A DNA stretch of 53,148 bases. It comes from CAXXFQ01 sp963674475. GTDB taxonomy: Bacteria; Planctomycetota; Planctomycetia; Pirellulales; Thermoguttaceae. Positions within the stretch are counted from its first letter, which is position 1. The number at the start of each line of letters is the position of its first letter. A model generated the notes under the pieces. It was not told the origin of the DNA, searched no databases, and worked only from the letters and a program-made list of their open reading frames with translations. Below are positions 36,696 through 46,243 of the stretch, piece by piece. Made by a program: the position numbers and the translations under genes. Location of the stretch: positions 1-53,148 of the forward strand of contig CAXXFQ010000004.1 of assembly GCA_963674475.2 (NCBI GenBank). The letters run 5' to 3'.

Positions 36696-37010
36696 ATGGA
36701 ACCCCTGACACTGGCCGTGCTGACCAGCGCCGTTACCGTACTGGCCTTGGATGTCGGCAAAGGCGCCGCTTCTGAAGCGGGTAAGGATGTCTGGAACAAG
36801 ATCAAGTCGCTGTTCAAATGGTCCGCCGAGCCGGCGGAGAAGGATTTGTCCCACGATATCGCCAAGATGTTGGCAACGAACGAAGCCTTAGCTCGTCAGG
36901 TGACTGAGATTCTTCAGGCCCAATCGACCGGTACGGCGTCAAATTTGGTTGGTACGATCAACGCTGAGAAGGTCGTCGTGGCTGAGAAGATCGATACCGT
37001 GAATATGTAG
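36696..37010 (+). CDS. Small adaptor/effector-associated protein of a STAND ATPase system
   Basis: 104 aa with AAGGAG 6 nt upstream of the ATG. N-terminal hydrophobic helix (LTLAVLTSAVTVLALDVGKG) and an amphipathic helix (GKDVWNKIKSLFKWSAEP), then HDIAKMLATNEALARQVTEI. The C-terminus ends INAEKVVVAEKIDTVNM. The same short motif (VDAEKSIVAEQIGTLNM) stands at the N-terminus of the next gene, 18 bp downstream, which encodes a STAND ATPase. Shared adaptor segments on a small protein and a STAND ATPase are known for effector-associated domains in predicted conflict systems. So this is probably the partner that links the sensor to a membrane effector function; inference. Confidence 0.6.
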   Translation: MEPLTLAVLTSAVTVLALDVGKGAASEAGKDVWNKIKSLFKWSAEPAEKDLSHDIAKMLATNEALARQVTEILQAQSTGTASNLVGTINAEKVVVAEKIDTVNM

Positions 37011-37028
37011 TGTCACGAGGATAGCTTC

Positions 37029-39328
37029 ATGGCCGAGGAAAGGTCCAAGCGGTTGGTTGATCGCGTCGATGCTGAAAAGTCGATTGTCGCCGAACAAATT
37101 GGCACACTTAACATGGACAGTTTACGTCAGTGCCAGCTTCCACACGGCTTCGCCCCGGCGTTCCACCCGTGCCGGAACGTTACGTTCTGCGCGAAGAAAT
37201 GATGGCGGAATTAGCCGCTCAGCTTGATGATGGTGAACCGGCAACCGTGACCGGGCGGGCGGTGGCCAGTGGGGATGGCGGGCATGGGAAGACGGTGCTG
37301 GCTTGGGCTTATGCCCACCAATTCAAAGAACGTTATCCGGGCGGGTGTTTCGCCGTGGAGTGCGAATCGGTCTCGCTGGTGACGGCTCTGGCGGCGCTGG
37401 TGCTTACGGACGAGGGGACGGATGAACAGCGGGCGCGGTATGCGCAGGCCATGCTTTCACAGGAGCCGCGCTGCCTGTTGATCCTCGATAACGTACGGGA
37501 CGCTGAACAGTGGAATGACAAGCCTTTCAGGGATTACCTGCCTAATCCGCCGTGTCATATAGTCGTCACGACGCGAGCCGAACATTTACCCGGAACGCGG
37601 GAGGTCAAGGTTGGTAAGCTGACCGAAGATGAGGCATTCGCGCTACTAAAGCAGTTCCGCCCTTCGGCGATCGAGGAAAGTAATCGCGCGGCTGTACTGG
37701 CGATCTTGCAGGAAGTCGAGTATCTGGCCGCCGCCGTCGCGGCAATTGGGGCCTATATGATGCTCGATGAAGATGACGATTGGTTTGCCTATGCCGAGCA
37801 TCTCCAGCAGACCCCGCTGAGTGAGCTGCCCGACCAGAGCGCCCAGGTTCGGGCCGAGACCGGCTATGCCGGCAAGACAGCTCAGGTTCTCGACGACCTG
37901 CGGGCCCGGCTGCCCGAGGCCGAGGTCCGCGTGCTCGACTACGCTGCGCTCTTGCCCGCCGACCAGATCGTTCAGCTCTGGTTGGAACTGCTGTTGAAAG
38001 CCGATGCGGAGCAGGAGTGCCTTGATCTGGGTTGCAAACCATCAGGTAAGCCGCGGACACCTGCCGACGTGATCGCTCATTTGCGCAAGCTCGGCTTGCT
38101 CACGCCTTCTACTGAGCAGGAGAAGCTACTATCGGTCCACCGGCTGCACCGTCGCCGCGCGGCTGAGATTCTGGATCAAGAGCCCGATCAGAAGGTATCC
38201 CGGCTCGACACGGTTGCAGCGTTGGCAGTGGAACGGGGCAAAGTTTTGCATGATGCACTCATGCAACCCAACCTTCACCCGGAACTGACACCGCTGGCCG
38301 CACTGGTCGGCGAACTTGAGGCGGCGGGACGCTTCGCCGCAGCGGTGAGTCTTGCAAACTGGATCGAAAAGCCTTTGAGAGAACTCGGCCGTTACACGGA
38401 GGGCCGAAATCTGCTTGAGCCAAAGGTGTTACGTTGCGAAGCTGAGCCGGATTTAATCGCCCCGGACGAATACGGAGCGCTCTTGAACAACCTGGCGCTG
38501 ATCCTCCGAGCCCTCGGCGAGCTGCCCGCAGCCCGGCGGCGGATCGAGCGGGCGATCGAGATCGACGAAAAGCACTTCAAGCCTGATCACCCGTTGCTGG
38601 CGACCTACAACTCCAACCTGGCGATGATCCTCAAAGACCTCGGCGAGCTGCCCGCCGCCCGGCGGTGGATCGAGCGGGCGATCGAGATCGACGAAAAGCA
38701 CTTCGAGCCCGACCATCCGGAGCTGGCGATCTACTACAACAACCTGGCGCTGATCCTCAAAGACCTCGGCGAGCTACCCGAAGCCCGGCGGCGGATCGAG
38801 CAGGCGATCGAGATCGGCGAAAAGAACTTCGAGCCCGACCATCCGACACTGGCGATCCGCTACTCCAACCTGGCGATGATCCTCAAAGACCTCGGCGAGC
38901 TGCCCGCCGCCCGGCGGTGGATCGAGCGGGCGATCGAGATCGACGAAAAGAACTTCGAGCCCGACCATCCAACCCTGGCGACCCGCTACAACAACCTGGC
39001 GCTGATCCTCCAAGACCTCGGCGACCTGCCCGCGGCCCGGCGGCGGATCGAGCGGGCGATCGAGATCGGCGAAAAGCACTTCAAGCCGGAGCATCCGAAT
39101 ATGGTCATATTTCGTAATAATCTCGATAGTATTCGGCGGGCTGAGGCGGAGAGGGATAGCAAGTTAGTTTTCAGTTTTCGGTTTTCAGGTTTTAGGTTTG
39201 TATTCCAGGCAACAGGTTTTACCACAGAGACACAGAGGCACAGAGGCACAGAGGCACAGAGAAGATGCTATAACTTAGCGACAGCGCACAAGTTGTCATT
39301 CCAAACTGGACACCGACATGCGCGATAA
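37029..39328 (+). CDS. STAND (NB-ARC-like) ATPase with TPR sensor repeats, one frameshift
   Basis: About 766 aa. The N-terminus MAEERSKRLVDRVDAEKSIV, AEQIGTLNM carries the adaptor motif. One base is missing near 37125, after which ASTRLRPGVPPVPERYVLRE continues. Walker A is GDGGHGKTVLA (near residue 83), Walker B CLLILDNV (near 152) and a sensor-like IVVTTRAEH (near 178). A winged-helix-like region (LRKLGLLTPSTEQEKLLSVH) follows, then at least five 42-residue TPRs with the pattern NNLALILKDLGELPAARRRI, ERAIEIDEKHFEPDHP. The end has been replaced: after AEAERDSK the frame runs into an intergenic repeat. Probably a defence-type switch that binds a ligand through the TPRs. Confidence 0.78.
38485..39114 (+). 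repeat. Five 126-bp tandem repeats inside the STAND gene
   Basis: Each unit encodes a 42-aa TPR beginning (N/S)NLA(L/M)IL. Units are nearly identical in DNA, with variation mostly in codons for residues at the repeat start and in H/N and D/G positions. This favours expansion and contraction. Confidence 0.8.
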
Positions 39329-39419
39329 AAAATGGAAGGAGTCAAGGATCCAAGGATTCGAGGGATCAAGTCAGAAAACTGAATGCTTATTCTTCTCTGT
39401 GTCTCTGTGTCTCTGTGGT
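39221..39419. repeat. MITE-like element with CACAGAGGCACAGAG ends
   Basis: The left end ACCACAGAGACACAGAGGCA (39221 on, with four tandem AGGCACAG units) is matched by its inverse CTTCTCTGTGTCTCTGTGTC... ending CTCTGTGGT (39392-39419). About 199 bp in total, with no coding capacity. It lies at the 3' end of the STAND gene and supplies its last codons. Confidence 0.55.
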
Positions 39420-39502
39420 TTATCAGCATGATGGTGGGTTTTACAACCCACCCTACATTGAGACCTTGAATCAATTAGCGGTCTCGGGTAACAAATCATC
39501 CA

Positions 39503-40755
39503 ATGAAACATGCTTGGATCATATCCTGTGGAACTGAGCTGACGCTGGGGCAGACGGTTGATACCAATGCAGCCTGGCTGGCACGTAGGCTGGCTGAGTT
39601 GGGAATCGATGTTGCGCAGATCGTGGTCGTTCCTGACAAAGCCGACTCCATTACAAACATTCTCCAACAGGCGGCCCAGGCCGGCGACGTGGATACTCAT
39701 GACCGGCGGCCTGGGGCCGACTGAGGATGATCGCACCCGACAGGCCTTGGCCGAAGCCGCCGGCGTGCCGCTCGAACTAGATCAATCCAGTCTCGATTGG
39801 CTGCGAGCTTTCTTCGCCGAACGCAAGCGGCAAATGCCCGAACGCAACAAAATTCAGGCGATGATCCCACGCACCGGGCAAGCCTTGCCCAACAAACTTG
39901 GAACCGCTCCCGGGATTGTGATCCGGCTGAAAGATACTCCCTGTTATGTGTTACCCGGCGTGCCGTTTGAAATGAAGGCGATGTTCGCGGAACAGGTGGC
40001 CCCGCGATTGCGAGCCGCCGCCGCCGGACGCGTTCTGTTAACTCGCTATCTGCACTGTTTTGGACTGGGCGAATCCGACATTGGCGAACGAATCCACGAC
40101 CTGATGGCTCCCGGCTGTAATCCTATAGTTGGAACCAGTGCTGACATCGGCTTGATCGATATTCGTTTGACCGCCGGCGCGGATACGCCCGAGGCGGCAA
40201 AAACACTGTTGGATGAAACCGAGCAGGAAATTCGTACCCGCCTGGGCGAGAATAGTTTTTGGCCGTGACGAGCAAACACTGGCATCAGTGGTTGGGGAGC
40301 TGCTGAAAGAGGCTTCTGCCACAGTTAGCACCGCCGAATCCTGCACCGGCGGCATGATTGGCGAGTTGCTGACGGATATCCCCGGCAGCAGCGGCTATTA
40401 CCTCGGCGGTGTCGTGTCCTATGATAATCGAGTCAAGGAAGAGCTGCTCGGCGTTTCGCATGAGCTGTTAGAAGAGCACGGAGCGGTTAGCGCGCTGGTA
40501 GCACGCCGAATGGCGGAGGGGATCAGTGCCGCTTGTCATAGCAATTATGCCCTATCGGTGACCGGTATAGCCGGTCCAGCCGGCGGATCTGATGAAAAGC
40601 CGGTCGGTTTGGTCTATATCGGCGTGCTTTCACCCGGCGGCGTAAGTGTGAAGGAATGCCGTTTCGGAAGCGATTCGCCTCGACACGTGATCCGCATCCG
40701 AGCCGCTCGAACAGCATTACATTTGCTACGCAGGGCGTTGTTATCTGTGACATAA
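39503..40755 (+). CDS. cinA: CinA (competence/damage-inducible protein; NMN amidase), two frameshifts
   Basis: About 416 aa once two single-base insertions are removed. The N-terminal MoCF-like domain has SCGTELTLGQTVDTNAAWLA, ILMTGGLGPTEDDRTRQALA, NKLGTAPGIVIRL and VLPGVPFEMKAMF. The C-terminal CinA/PncC domain has STAESCTGGMIGELLTDIPG, YYLGGVVSYDNRVKEELLGV and SVTGIAGPAGGSDEKPVGLV. The C domain deamidates nicotinamide mononucleotide; the N domain is an ADP-ribose pyrophosphatase in studied homologues. Breaks lie near 39692 (GTGGATA for GTGATA) and near 40258 (extra T in a T run). Both are homopolymer changes, which argues for sequence errors in an otherwise conserved housekeeping gene. Confidence 0.9.
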
Positions 40756-40977
40756 AGTCTTGAACCACCTGAAAATGAACCACCGGGGTCACACTGACGT
40801 ACTCAATCAGGCTGTAATAGCGCAATCTGTTTATAAAGACTGCTCGAATGGCCGATAATTCTAGCAGACTGTGTAAAATGAGCTGATCAAGCTTGCCGCT
40901 ATTTGCCCAAGCCCGGCATTTTTGCGAGAGATAATCTCGCCTGAATGTGAAGCTATCGCCGGGCGAGGAGTGCCTTG
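40756..40977. other. Intergenic region before the TPR gene
   Basis: Contains a small hairpin GCGAGA-GATAA-TCTCGC (40924-40940) and the GAGGAG ribosome site of the next gene. No other feature recognised. Confidence 0.5.
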
Positions 40978-42147
40978 ATGTTTCGAAGATTTGCAGCCTT
41001 ATATGTAATAATTTTTCTGACAGCTCCAGTCATCATGGCACGTCCCCAACCGGGGGCTCAGTCGTTAGTGACTCCAGCCGCCCGCACTCCATCACTGACG
41101 GAAGTTCTGGCCAAGATTGACGAGTTATTGGAAGACGCGCGAGAAGCCAATGAGCAAGGTCACCAGAACGACGCGATGCTCAGGCTGAACGAAGCTCAAC
41201 AATTGCTCGAAAAGGTGCGAGCAGCCGCACCGCGCAATCTGCAAGCCACAGTGCAGGCCGCAGAAATGGCTACCATGCAGGGCATGAAAAACGAAGCACG
41301 CATGTTGTTCAAGGAAGTACTCGAAGTCGAGCCGAGCAACTTCCGAGCCAACTTGGGTCTGGGTCGTTTTTACGTTTCCACACGGCTATACCGTCAAGCC
41401 CGAGTTTATCTTGAAGAGGCCGATAAAGTGGCTCCTTCCGATCACCACGAGGAAGTATTGCGTTGGTTGGCCGCCGCATATGCCGGACAAGGGCAGCTTC
41501 CAGATGCAATTGACACGCTCAAAAGGGCCGTGGAAATCGAGCCGGACAGTTTTGAGGCGCTTAGCATGTTAGTCAACATGCAGATGCAGGCTGGGTCTCA
41601 CGAGCAGGCGCTTGAGAGCGCGGAGGATTTCGTCACCGCCGCCCAGAAATCCTATGACGCCGCACCTGCGGAGACCTGGTTTCTCAGACGGTTGGTTATG
41701 GCGTACGAGACGCAGATTGAAGCACTAAAAGCACATCACAATGGATTACATACACAAGACGTCCACGCTCAGTTCACGGAACAATTGCTACCGGGAAAAG
41801 AGGCCGAGGCAGCCAACGTACTCAGCCGAATTGCCCACGTTTCGGAGCGATTAGCCACACTACGTTGGGAGCTGAGCTATCACGACTCATTGATGCTGAT
41901 GGAGCGGGCGGTGCAGTATCAACCCGACAATATTCGCTATTTGTTGGATTTGGCGGGTTTGTTACTGGCCACACACCAGACCCAGCGTGCGATCGAAACC
42001 TGCCAGGATCTTCTGGAAATCACCAATCCACCAAACACCAACCCCGCCGACGTGCGTGAGATCCACGAAGCAGCCAAAGAGCTGCTCAGGCGTCTCAACG
42101 CACCATCCACAACTCAGCCAACGGAAATGGCAAAACCTCCACAATAG
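40978..42147 (+). CDS. Exported tetratricopeptide-repeat protein
   Basis: 389 aa; ATG 40978 has GAGGAG 7 nt upstream (the TTG at 40975 is less likely). Signal peptide FAALYVIIFLTAPVIMARPQ. TPR-like units follow: HQNDAMLRLNEAQQLLEKVR, ARMLFKEVLEVEPSNFRANL, LYRQARVYLEEADKVAPSDH, LPDAIDTLKRAVEIEPDSFE, and near the end HDSLMLMERAVQYQPDNIRY and QRAIETCQDLLEITNPPNTN. A Pro/Thr-rich tail closes the protein. It is likely a periplasmic scaffold; no partner is evident. Monocistronic after cinA. Confidence 0.8.
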   Translation: MFRRFAALYVIIFLTAPVIMARPQPGAQSLVTPAARTPSLTEVLAKIDELLEDAREANEQGHQNDAMLRLNEAQQLLEKVRAAAPRNLQATVQAAEMATMQGMKNEARMLFKEVLEVEPSNFRANLGLGRFYVSTRLYRQARVYLEEADKVAPSDHHEEVLRWLAAAYAGQGQLPDAIDTLKRAVEIEPDSFEALSMLVNMQMQAGSHEQALESAEDFVTAAQKSYDAAPAETWFLRRLVMAYETQIEALKAHHNGLHTQDVHAQFTEQLLPGKEAEAANVLSRIAHVSERLATLRWELSYHDSLMLMERAVQYQPDNIRYLLDLAGLLLATHQTQRAIETCQDLLEITNPPNTNPADVREIHEAAKELLRRLNAPSTTQPTEMAKPPQ

Positions 42148-42298
42148 AGCTAATTTCACCTTTTGGTACTGTCTGTACGGGAGCCGGATATCACAAAAAA
42201 GTGAAATACGGGAGCCTATGTCAGAATTTCTGTGGCGCCCTTTTTCAACCGGTAGATGTTGCCGGTTACAAACTTGTTACACAGTTATGAGGTAGATT

Positions 42299-43372
42299 CT
42301 AGCCTCCCGACAGCAGGGAGCGGGCATCGAAATCATGGGCTAGACTGCCAAATGCATCCGTTACCCGCCACAGAAGTTGTGGGGGCAAAGGAGTGTCGTC
42401 CACCCGCACGAAGATATAGTCGATCCGGCCACCGCGCATAAACTCGCTGCAATTAATTCCGATGGCGGGCAACCGGGAGGGGGCCAGGCTCTGGTAGGGC
42501 TGAGACACGCCCAGGCATTCACAACCAGCACCTTGGATGTTGTTTGGCACACGGCGACCTGAGCCTTGACCAAGATCTCGGGAACCGGCGATTACATCGT
42601 CTTCACTGACATAGTAGAACGAATCACGCTCGCAGATCGGATCACCAACCACCGAGAGCAAAGAACATGGTTCAACAACTGGTTCGCTGATTTTCAATGT
42701 ACCACCCGGATTGTGGAAGAGAATCATGTCTGGGATGGGCATGCGTGCTCCGCCGCTACTGAAGAAGCTATCGTAAGTAGGAATGGTTCCCTGGGCAGGG
42801 GCGATGGCCGAGCCGAGCCCGGTTGCTCCGGTTCCGGCTGATGTGCGAAAACGACCATTCTCGTGATAATAGTACAATGCCGGGCCGGTGATGCAGTAGT
42901 CTCCGAACTCCACGAACGCGCCTGAACCGACCTCGACATAACCATTTTGCCTATAGAGGGGGATATCATCTGGACAAACCGCTCCATCGGGAAACGGATT
43001 AGAATCGAAGGTGGGAATGGTCGCATCCTCGTCGGTCTCATCGACATCCACAAAAGCGATTGCCACGAAGAAGTAGTGAATATAATCACTGCTCAGGTTT
43101 CGCATTGAAATAGTGATGTACTTGCTTGCCAGTGATTCGGTACACGGATCCACCGGTGTGCGGTCATTCTGGCTGAGTTGGCCGGTGGTTGTTTGGCCAG
43201 TGCTGCTTGGGCCGCTAGTACTACTGCTGGAGGGGGCATAAGAGAATGGTGAACCCAGATAATCCCACCCGGTACCACCCGAGCCGCAGCCGTTGAGTAA
43301 TAATAAACTGGTTATCCCCAATAATGCCACCCGAGCCGTGGTTCGGTCCCAGGTATGTGATGATAAGCGCAT
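42299..43372 (-). CDS. Lipoprotein of unknown function
   Basis: 357 aa from ATG 43372, with GGAG 8 nt upstream; the upstream in-frame start at 43453 would add 27 residues of non-signal sequence. Lipobox ALLGITSLLLLNGCGSGG (Cys near residue 29), then a Ser/Thr/Gly-rich linker (YAPSSSSTSGPSSTGQTTTG). The globular part contains YITISMRNLSSDYIHYFFVA, PIPDMILFHNPGGTLKISEP and RIDYIFVRVDDTPLPPQLLW, with several cysteines (VDPCTES, VCPDD, GDYC, GCECLG, NCSEF) that may form disulfides. No family recognised. Confidence 0.7.
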   Translation of the reverse strand: MRLSSHTWDRTTARVALLGITSLLLLNGCGSGGTGWDYLGSPFSYAPSSSSTSGPSSTGQTTTGQLSQNDRTPVDPCTESLASKYITISMRNLSSDYIHYFFVAIAFVDVDETDEDATIPTFDSNPFPDGAVCPDDIPLYRQNGYVEVGSGAFVEFGDYCITGPALYYYHENGRFRTSAGTGATGLGSAIAPAQGTIPTYDSFFSSGGARMPIPDMILFHNPGGTLKISEPVVEPCSLLSVVGDPICERDSFYYVSEDDVIAGSRDLGQGSGRRVPNNIQGAGCECLGVSQPYQSLAPSRLPAIGINCSEFMRGGRIDYIFVRVDDTPLPPQLLWRVTDAFGSLAHDFDARSLLSGG

Positions 43373-43684
43373 CGGGCTTACTCCAACTGCACAGAATCTA
43401 TCTGCTAAGGCGCACCTCATGCTGGCAACGCCAACTACGCCGCTGACGTACACACTCTAGAATTAGTATATTCAGTAACCAAGTTTCCGACAAGCAGACC
43501 GGAAAGCCTCTACCGGCGACCTCAATCAGGGGGCATGCTGCTGGAAACGCGGGGGGTTCTCTGGATTTTATCACGATAGTTGCCCGATCGAGTGTTGTCG
43601 CATAGCATCCTGGATCGCACCGGCGGCACTACTCCGGGCTGATTCGCGCTGAGAGCTTCCAGTGCCGCGAAATGTGCGATCAGT
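43373..43684. other. Intergenic region before tRNA-Ser
   Basis: No gene, repeat or clear promoter recognised between the divergent lipoprotein gene and tRNA-Ser. Confidence 0.5.
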
Positions 43685-43771
43685 GGAGAGGTGTCCGAGT
43701 GGCTGAAGGAGCTGGTTTCGAAAACCAGTGTGCGGGCAACCGTACCGCGGGTTCGAATCCCGCCCTCTCCG
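43685..43771 (+). tRNA. tRNA-Ser (CGA)
   Basis: 87-nt class II tRNA. The acceptor stem GGAGAGG pairs with CCTCTCC; the anticodon stem CTGGT/ACCAG holds the loop TTCGAAA (anticodon CGA); a long variable arm and the T arm GCGGGTTCGAATCCCGC follow. CCA is not encoded. An integrase-type gene starts 133 bp downstream. Confidence 0.95.
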
Positions 43772-43836
43772 ATAATTTTGCGGCTTGTGAGTCCTAAGTG
43801 CTGGACTGACGGGCTGTTACCGTTCCGGGATGATCC

Positions 43837-43892
43837 CGGAGAGTCCTGTTTGTGGCGGTGTTTGTGGTGTTTTGTAGCGCCAGGACTCTCCG
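43837..43892 (+). promoter_or_regulatory. 12-bp inverted repeat at the ribosome site of the integrase gene
   Basis: CGGAGAGTCCTG (43837-43848) and CAGGACTCTCCG (43881-43892) are perfect inverses 32 nt apart. The right arm abuts GAGGAG, the ribosome site of ATG 43905. It could be an operator, a recombinase arm site or an mRNA hairpin that limits translation. Confidence 0.4.
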
Positions 43893-43904
43893 AGGAGCAT
43901 ACAA

Positions 43905-44300
43905 ATGGTACGCAAGATCCGATCGTTTCGTGTGGGGAAGGTCACTGTATATCTGCGAGGAAAAGTCTGGTATCTGTGCTACTACGAGCACGGCCAGCGC
44001 CGCCGACCGCGTGTCGGTCCGGACAAAGAATCCGCACGCAAACTGGCGGCCCAGACGAATGCACAGATCGAGATGGATGAACCAACGGTACTGGGCTTTG
44101 AGCCCATCGGTATCGCCGATTTGCGCGAGCGCTGGTTGCACTATCATGAGCATGTGTTGGCCGGTGTTCTGCTGGGAGTGGCGTTGCTGTCGACCACCGG
44201 GTTGATGGAAGAAGCCCGTTGCGTATACGGCCGGCTCAAGAATGGCTGGTACGGTTTGCGGGCCACGCTCTGGATTCTCTTCGTGATGGCCTTGCTGTGA
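43905..44300 (+). pseudogene. Integrase N-terminus joined in frame to a transposase N-terminus, ends at an in-frame TGA
   Basis: Residues 1-85 (MVRKIRSFRVGKVTVYLRGK, VWYLCYYEHGQRRRPRVGPD, ESARKLAAQTNAQIEMDEPT, LRERWLHYHEHVL) are the arm-binding and start of core-binding region of a tRNA-associated tyrosine recombinase. From AGVLLGVALLSTTGLMEEAR and VYGRLKNGWYGLRATLWILF the sequence is instead the start of a DDE transposase, whose frame continues beyond the TGA at 44298 into the next feature. So the integrase was cut at about residue 85 near 44158 and fused in frame. Removing the TGA would give a chimera of about 595 aa. It lies 133 bp after tRNA-Ser. Confidence 0.65.
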
Positions 44301-45692
44301 ATCAAGCGTCCCGAGCAACTCAAGGGTGTTGATCCGGCATCCCTCGGACAAGTCCTGGGGCTACCACGCGCCGCCGAGGTCAAGACCATCCGCCGCAAGC
44401 TGAGAGAATTTGCCGGGCGTGGTCGGGCGGCCGTCTTCCATCGCCGATTGGCCCAGCGCCGGGCTCGGCAACACGACGACGCTTTGGCGTATCTCTACGT
44501 CGATGGCCACGTGCGGGCCTACAGCGGCAAACGCAAGATCGGCAAAGCCTACGTTACCAGCCGCAAATCGGTTCTGCGGGCCGAGACGGACTACTGGGTA
44601 AACTTGAGCAACGGGCAACCGCTGCTGGTCGTTCATGCCCAGGCCAACGAGCGGCTCACGCAGATGATGCAGACCGTCGTCAATGAAGTCCGTACAGTGA
44701 TCGGCGAGCGGCGGCCAATGATCGTGTTTGATCGAGGCGGTTGGAGCAAGGACCTTTTTCGCATGCTCTTGGCGGAAGGCTTCGATCTGCTGACCTACCG
44801 CAAGACGCCGCTTTCGGACTGGGGAGACGAGCGGTTCTGCGAACGGCGTCTGAAGATCGACGGCCACACGGTTAGCTTCGATCTGGCCGATGGCGAGTTT
44901 CAGAAGAAGGGTTGGCCTCGTCTACGCTGTCTGGCGGTCAAACGCAAAGATGGGCGGCAGACGCAGATCCTTTGCAGCCGCTACGACATCGATCCGGTCG
45001 AGCTGGCTTACCGGATGTTCGGCCGTTGGCAGCAGGAGAACTGGTTCAAGTATATGGGTGAGCAGTTCGCGCTGGACGTACTGGTCGACTACGCCAGCGA
45101 GCCGGATGATCCCGATCGTCTGGTGATCAACCCGACCTGGCGCGGCCTCGATAGAGAACTGAAGGCCGTGCGGGTTGAGCTTCAAAAGGCCGAAGCCGCC
45201 TACGGCCGGGTTAGCCTCTCGAACGCTTCGTCTGCCAAGCGGGAACGCTGCGCCGCCGAGGTTGAGCAGGCACGTGATAGGTACGAACATCTCTGCCAAC
45301 AGCGCCGCGACACGCCCCGACAGGTCCGGCTGGGTGAGGTCACTGAAGGCGATCCAGTGAAGCTGACATACGAACGCAAGCTTCTGACCGATACAATCAA
45401 GATGTGTGCCTACGACGTCGAAACGCAACTGACGGAAATGCTCGCCGGCGTCCTGTGTCGCCAGGGTTTCGAGGGCCGGGCCGTAATCCGTGAACTCCTC
45501 AAGACCCCCGGCGATCTTTCCCTAACCAACGGCCAGCTCCATGTCCACTTCAATCAACTCAGTGCCCCGCGCTACTCCACGGCCCTGATGTCGCTGTGCG
45601 GGCAGCTGAACGCCCGCGACCTGCCGGTCCCTGAAACCTCGTTCACCCTCCGCTTCCACGTCAAACCGCGGTCCGAAAATGGTCAGAAATGA
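44301..45692 (+). pseudogene. DDE-type transposase (unassigned family), separated from its N-terminus by one TGA
   Basis: About 463 residues in the same frame as the previous feature, with no stop in 44301-44448 apart from the TGA before it. IKRPEQLKGVDPASLGQVLG and KTIRRKLREFAGRGRAAVFH precede YLYVDGHVRAYSGKRKIGKA (first Asp) and MIVFDRGGWSKDLFRMLLAE (second Asp). YRMFGRWQQENWFKYMGEQF carries a likely Glu, and a helical C-terminal region (VELQKAEAAYGRVSLSNASS) follows. I recall similar proteins from planctomycetes but cannot name the IS family. The TGA in CTG-TGA-ATC probably replaces CGA. The first start codon after it is TTG 44448. Confidence 0.65.
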
Positions 45693-45856
45693 ACCCGCCG
45701 AGGTCAGGATATCTGGCGCTCTGTCGAACTTCTTGTCCGGTTCTCTGCCGTAAGACACAACTCTTGGCACAACCTGGAAGGCCCCCTCGTCAAGTCACGT
45801 GGACACAGGCCTTTGCTGCAGGTCTACCTACGACTTCCAGCCATTCGAACTGGACG

Positions 45857-46141
45857 TCATCGTGGGTTGCCTTCTGTGGCCCGTTCAATGAAACGATCCA
45901 GCTCTGCCCGCCGGTAGAAGATCCTCTTGCTGATCTGCGTGCCCCTGAGCAGTCTTTGCTCTCGATATCGCCGGAGCGTGGCAGAGTGATCGGAAATGTT
46001 GATCGTATCCAGGCGCAGGTATCGGACCGCCTCTCCTTCCGTCAGCAACTCCGGGCATGGCTGCGGCGGCTCACCAGGCAATACCGGGCCCAGGAATTGC
46101 GGAACGCAGGGACTACTCGCAAACTGAGTATTCCCGTTCAT
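45857..46141 (-). CDS. Excisionase-like helix-turn-helix protein
   Basis: 94 aa. The region LLTEGEAVRYLRLDTINISD, HSATLRRYREQRLLRGTQIS, KRIFYRRAELDRFIERATEG is the winged HTH of the excisionase/MerR-like (HTH_17) group, in which the C-terminal part reads a wing (ISKRIFYRRAELDRFI). Such genes accompany integrases on planctomycete mobile elements. Here it converges on the truncated integrase/transposase chimera, so it may be the remaining regulator or directionality factor of that element. The N-terminal 30 residues are a proline-rich linker. Confidence 0.7.
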   Translation of the reverse strand: MNGNTQFASSPCVPQFLGPVLPGEPPQPCPELLTEGEAVRYLRLDTINISDHSATLRRYREQRLLRGTQISKRIFYRRAELDRFIERATEGNPR

Positions 46142-46243
46142 GTCATATCCTCATCAACAGGTAGGCGCTGTAGTCGCCGGCGCCTTGTCAACATGAAGAG
46201 CAGCCTCGCTGCGTGCCTCACCCACCTCGTCACACTGACGCAT

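Noticed and set aside
44298..44300. TGA recoding (selenocysteine) in the transposase
   Set aside because: No selenocysteine-type hairpin was apparent and transposases have no Sec at this place; a CGA-to-TGA change is simpler.
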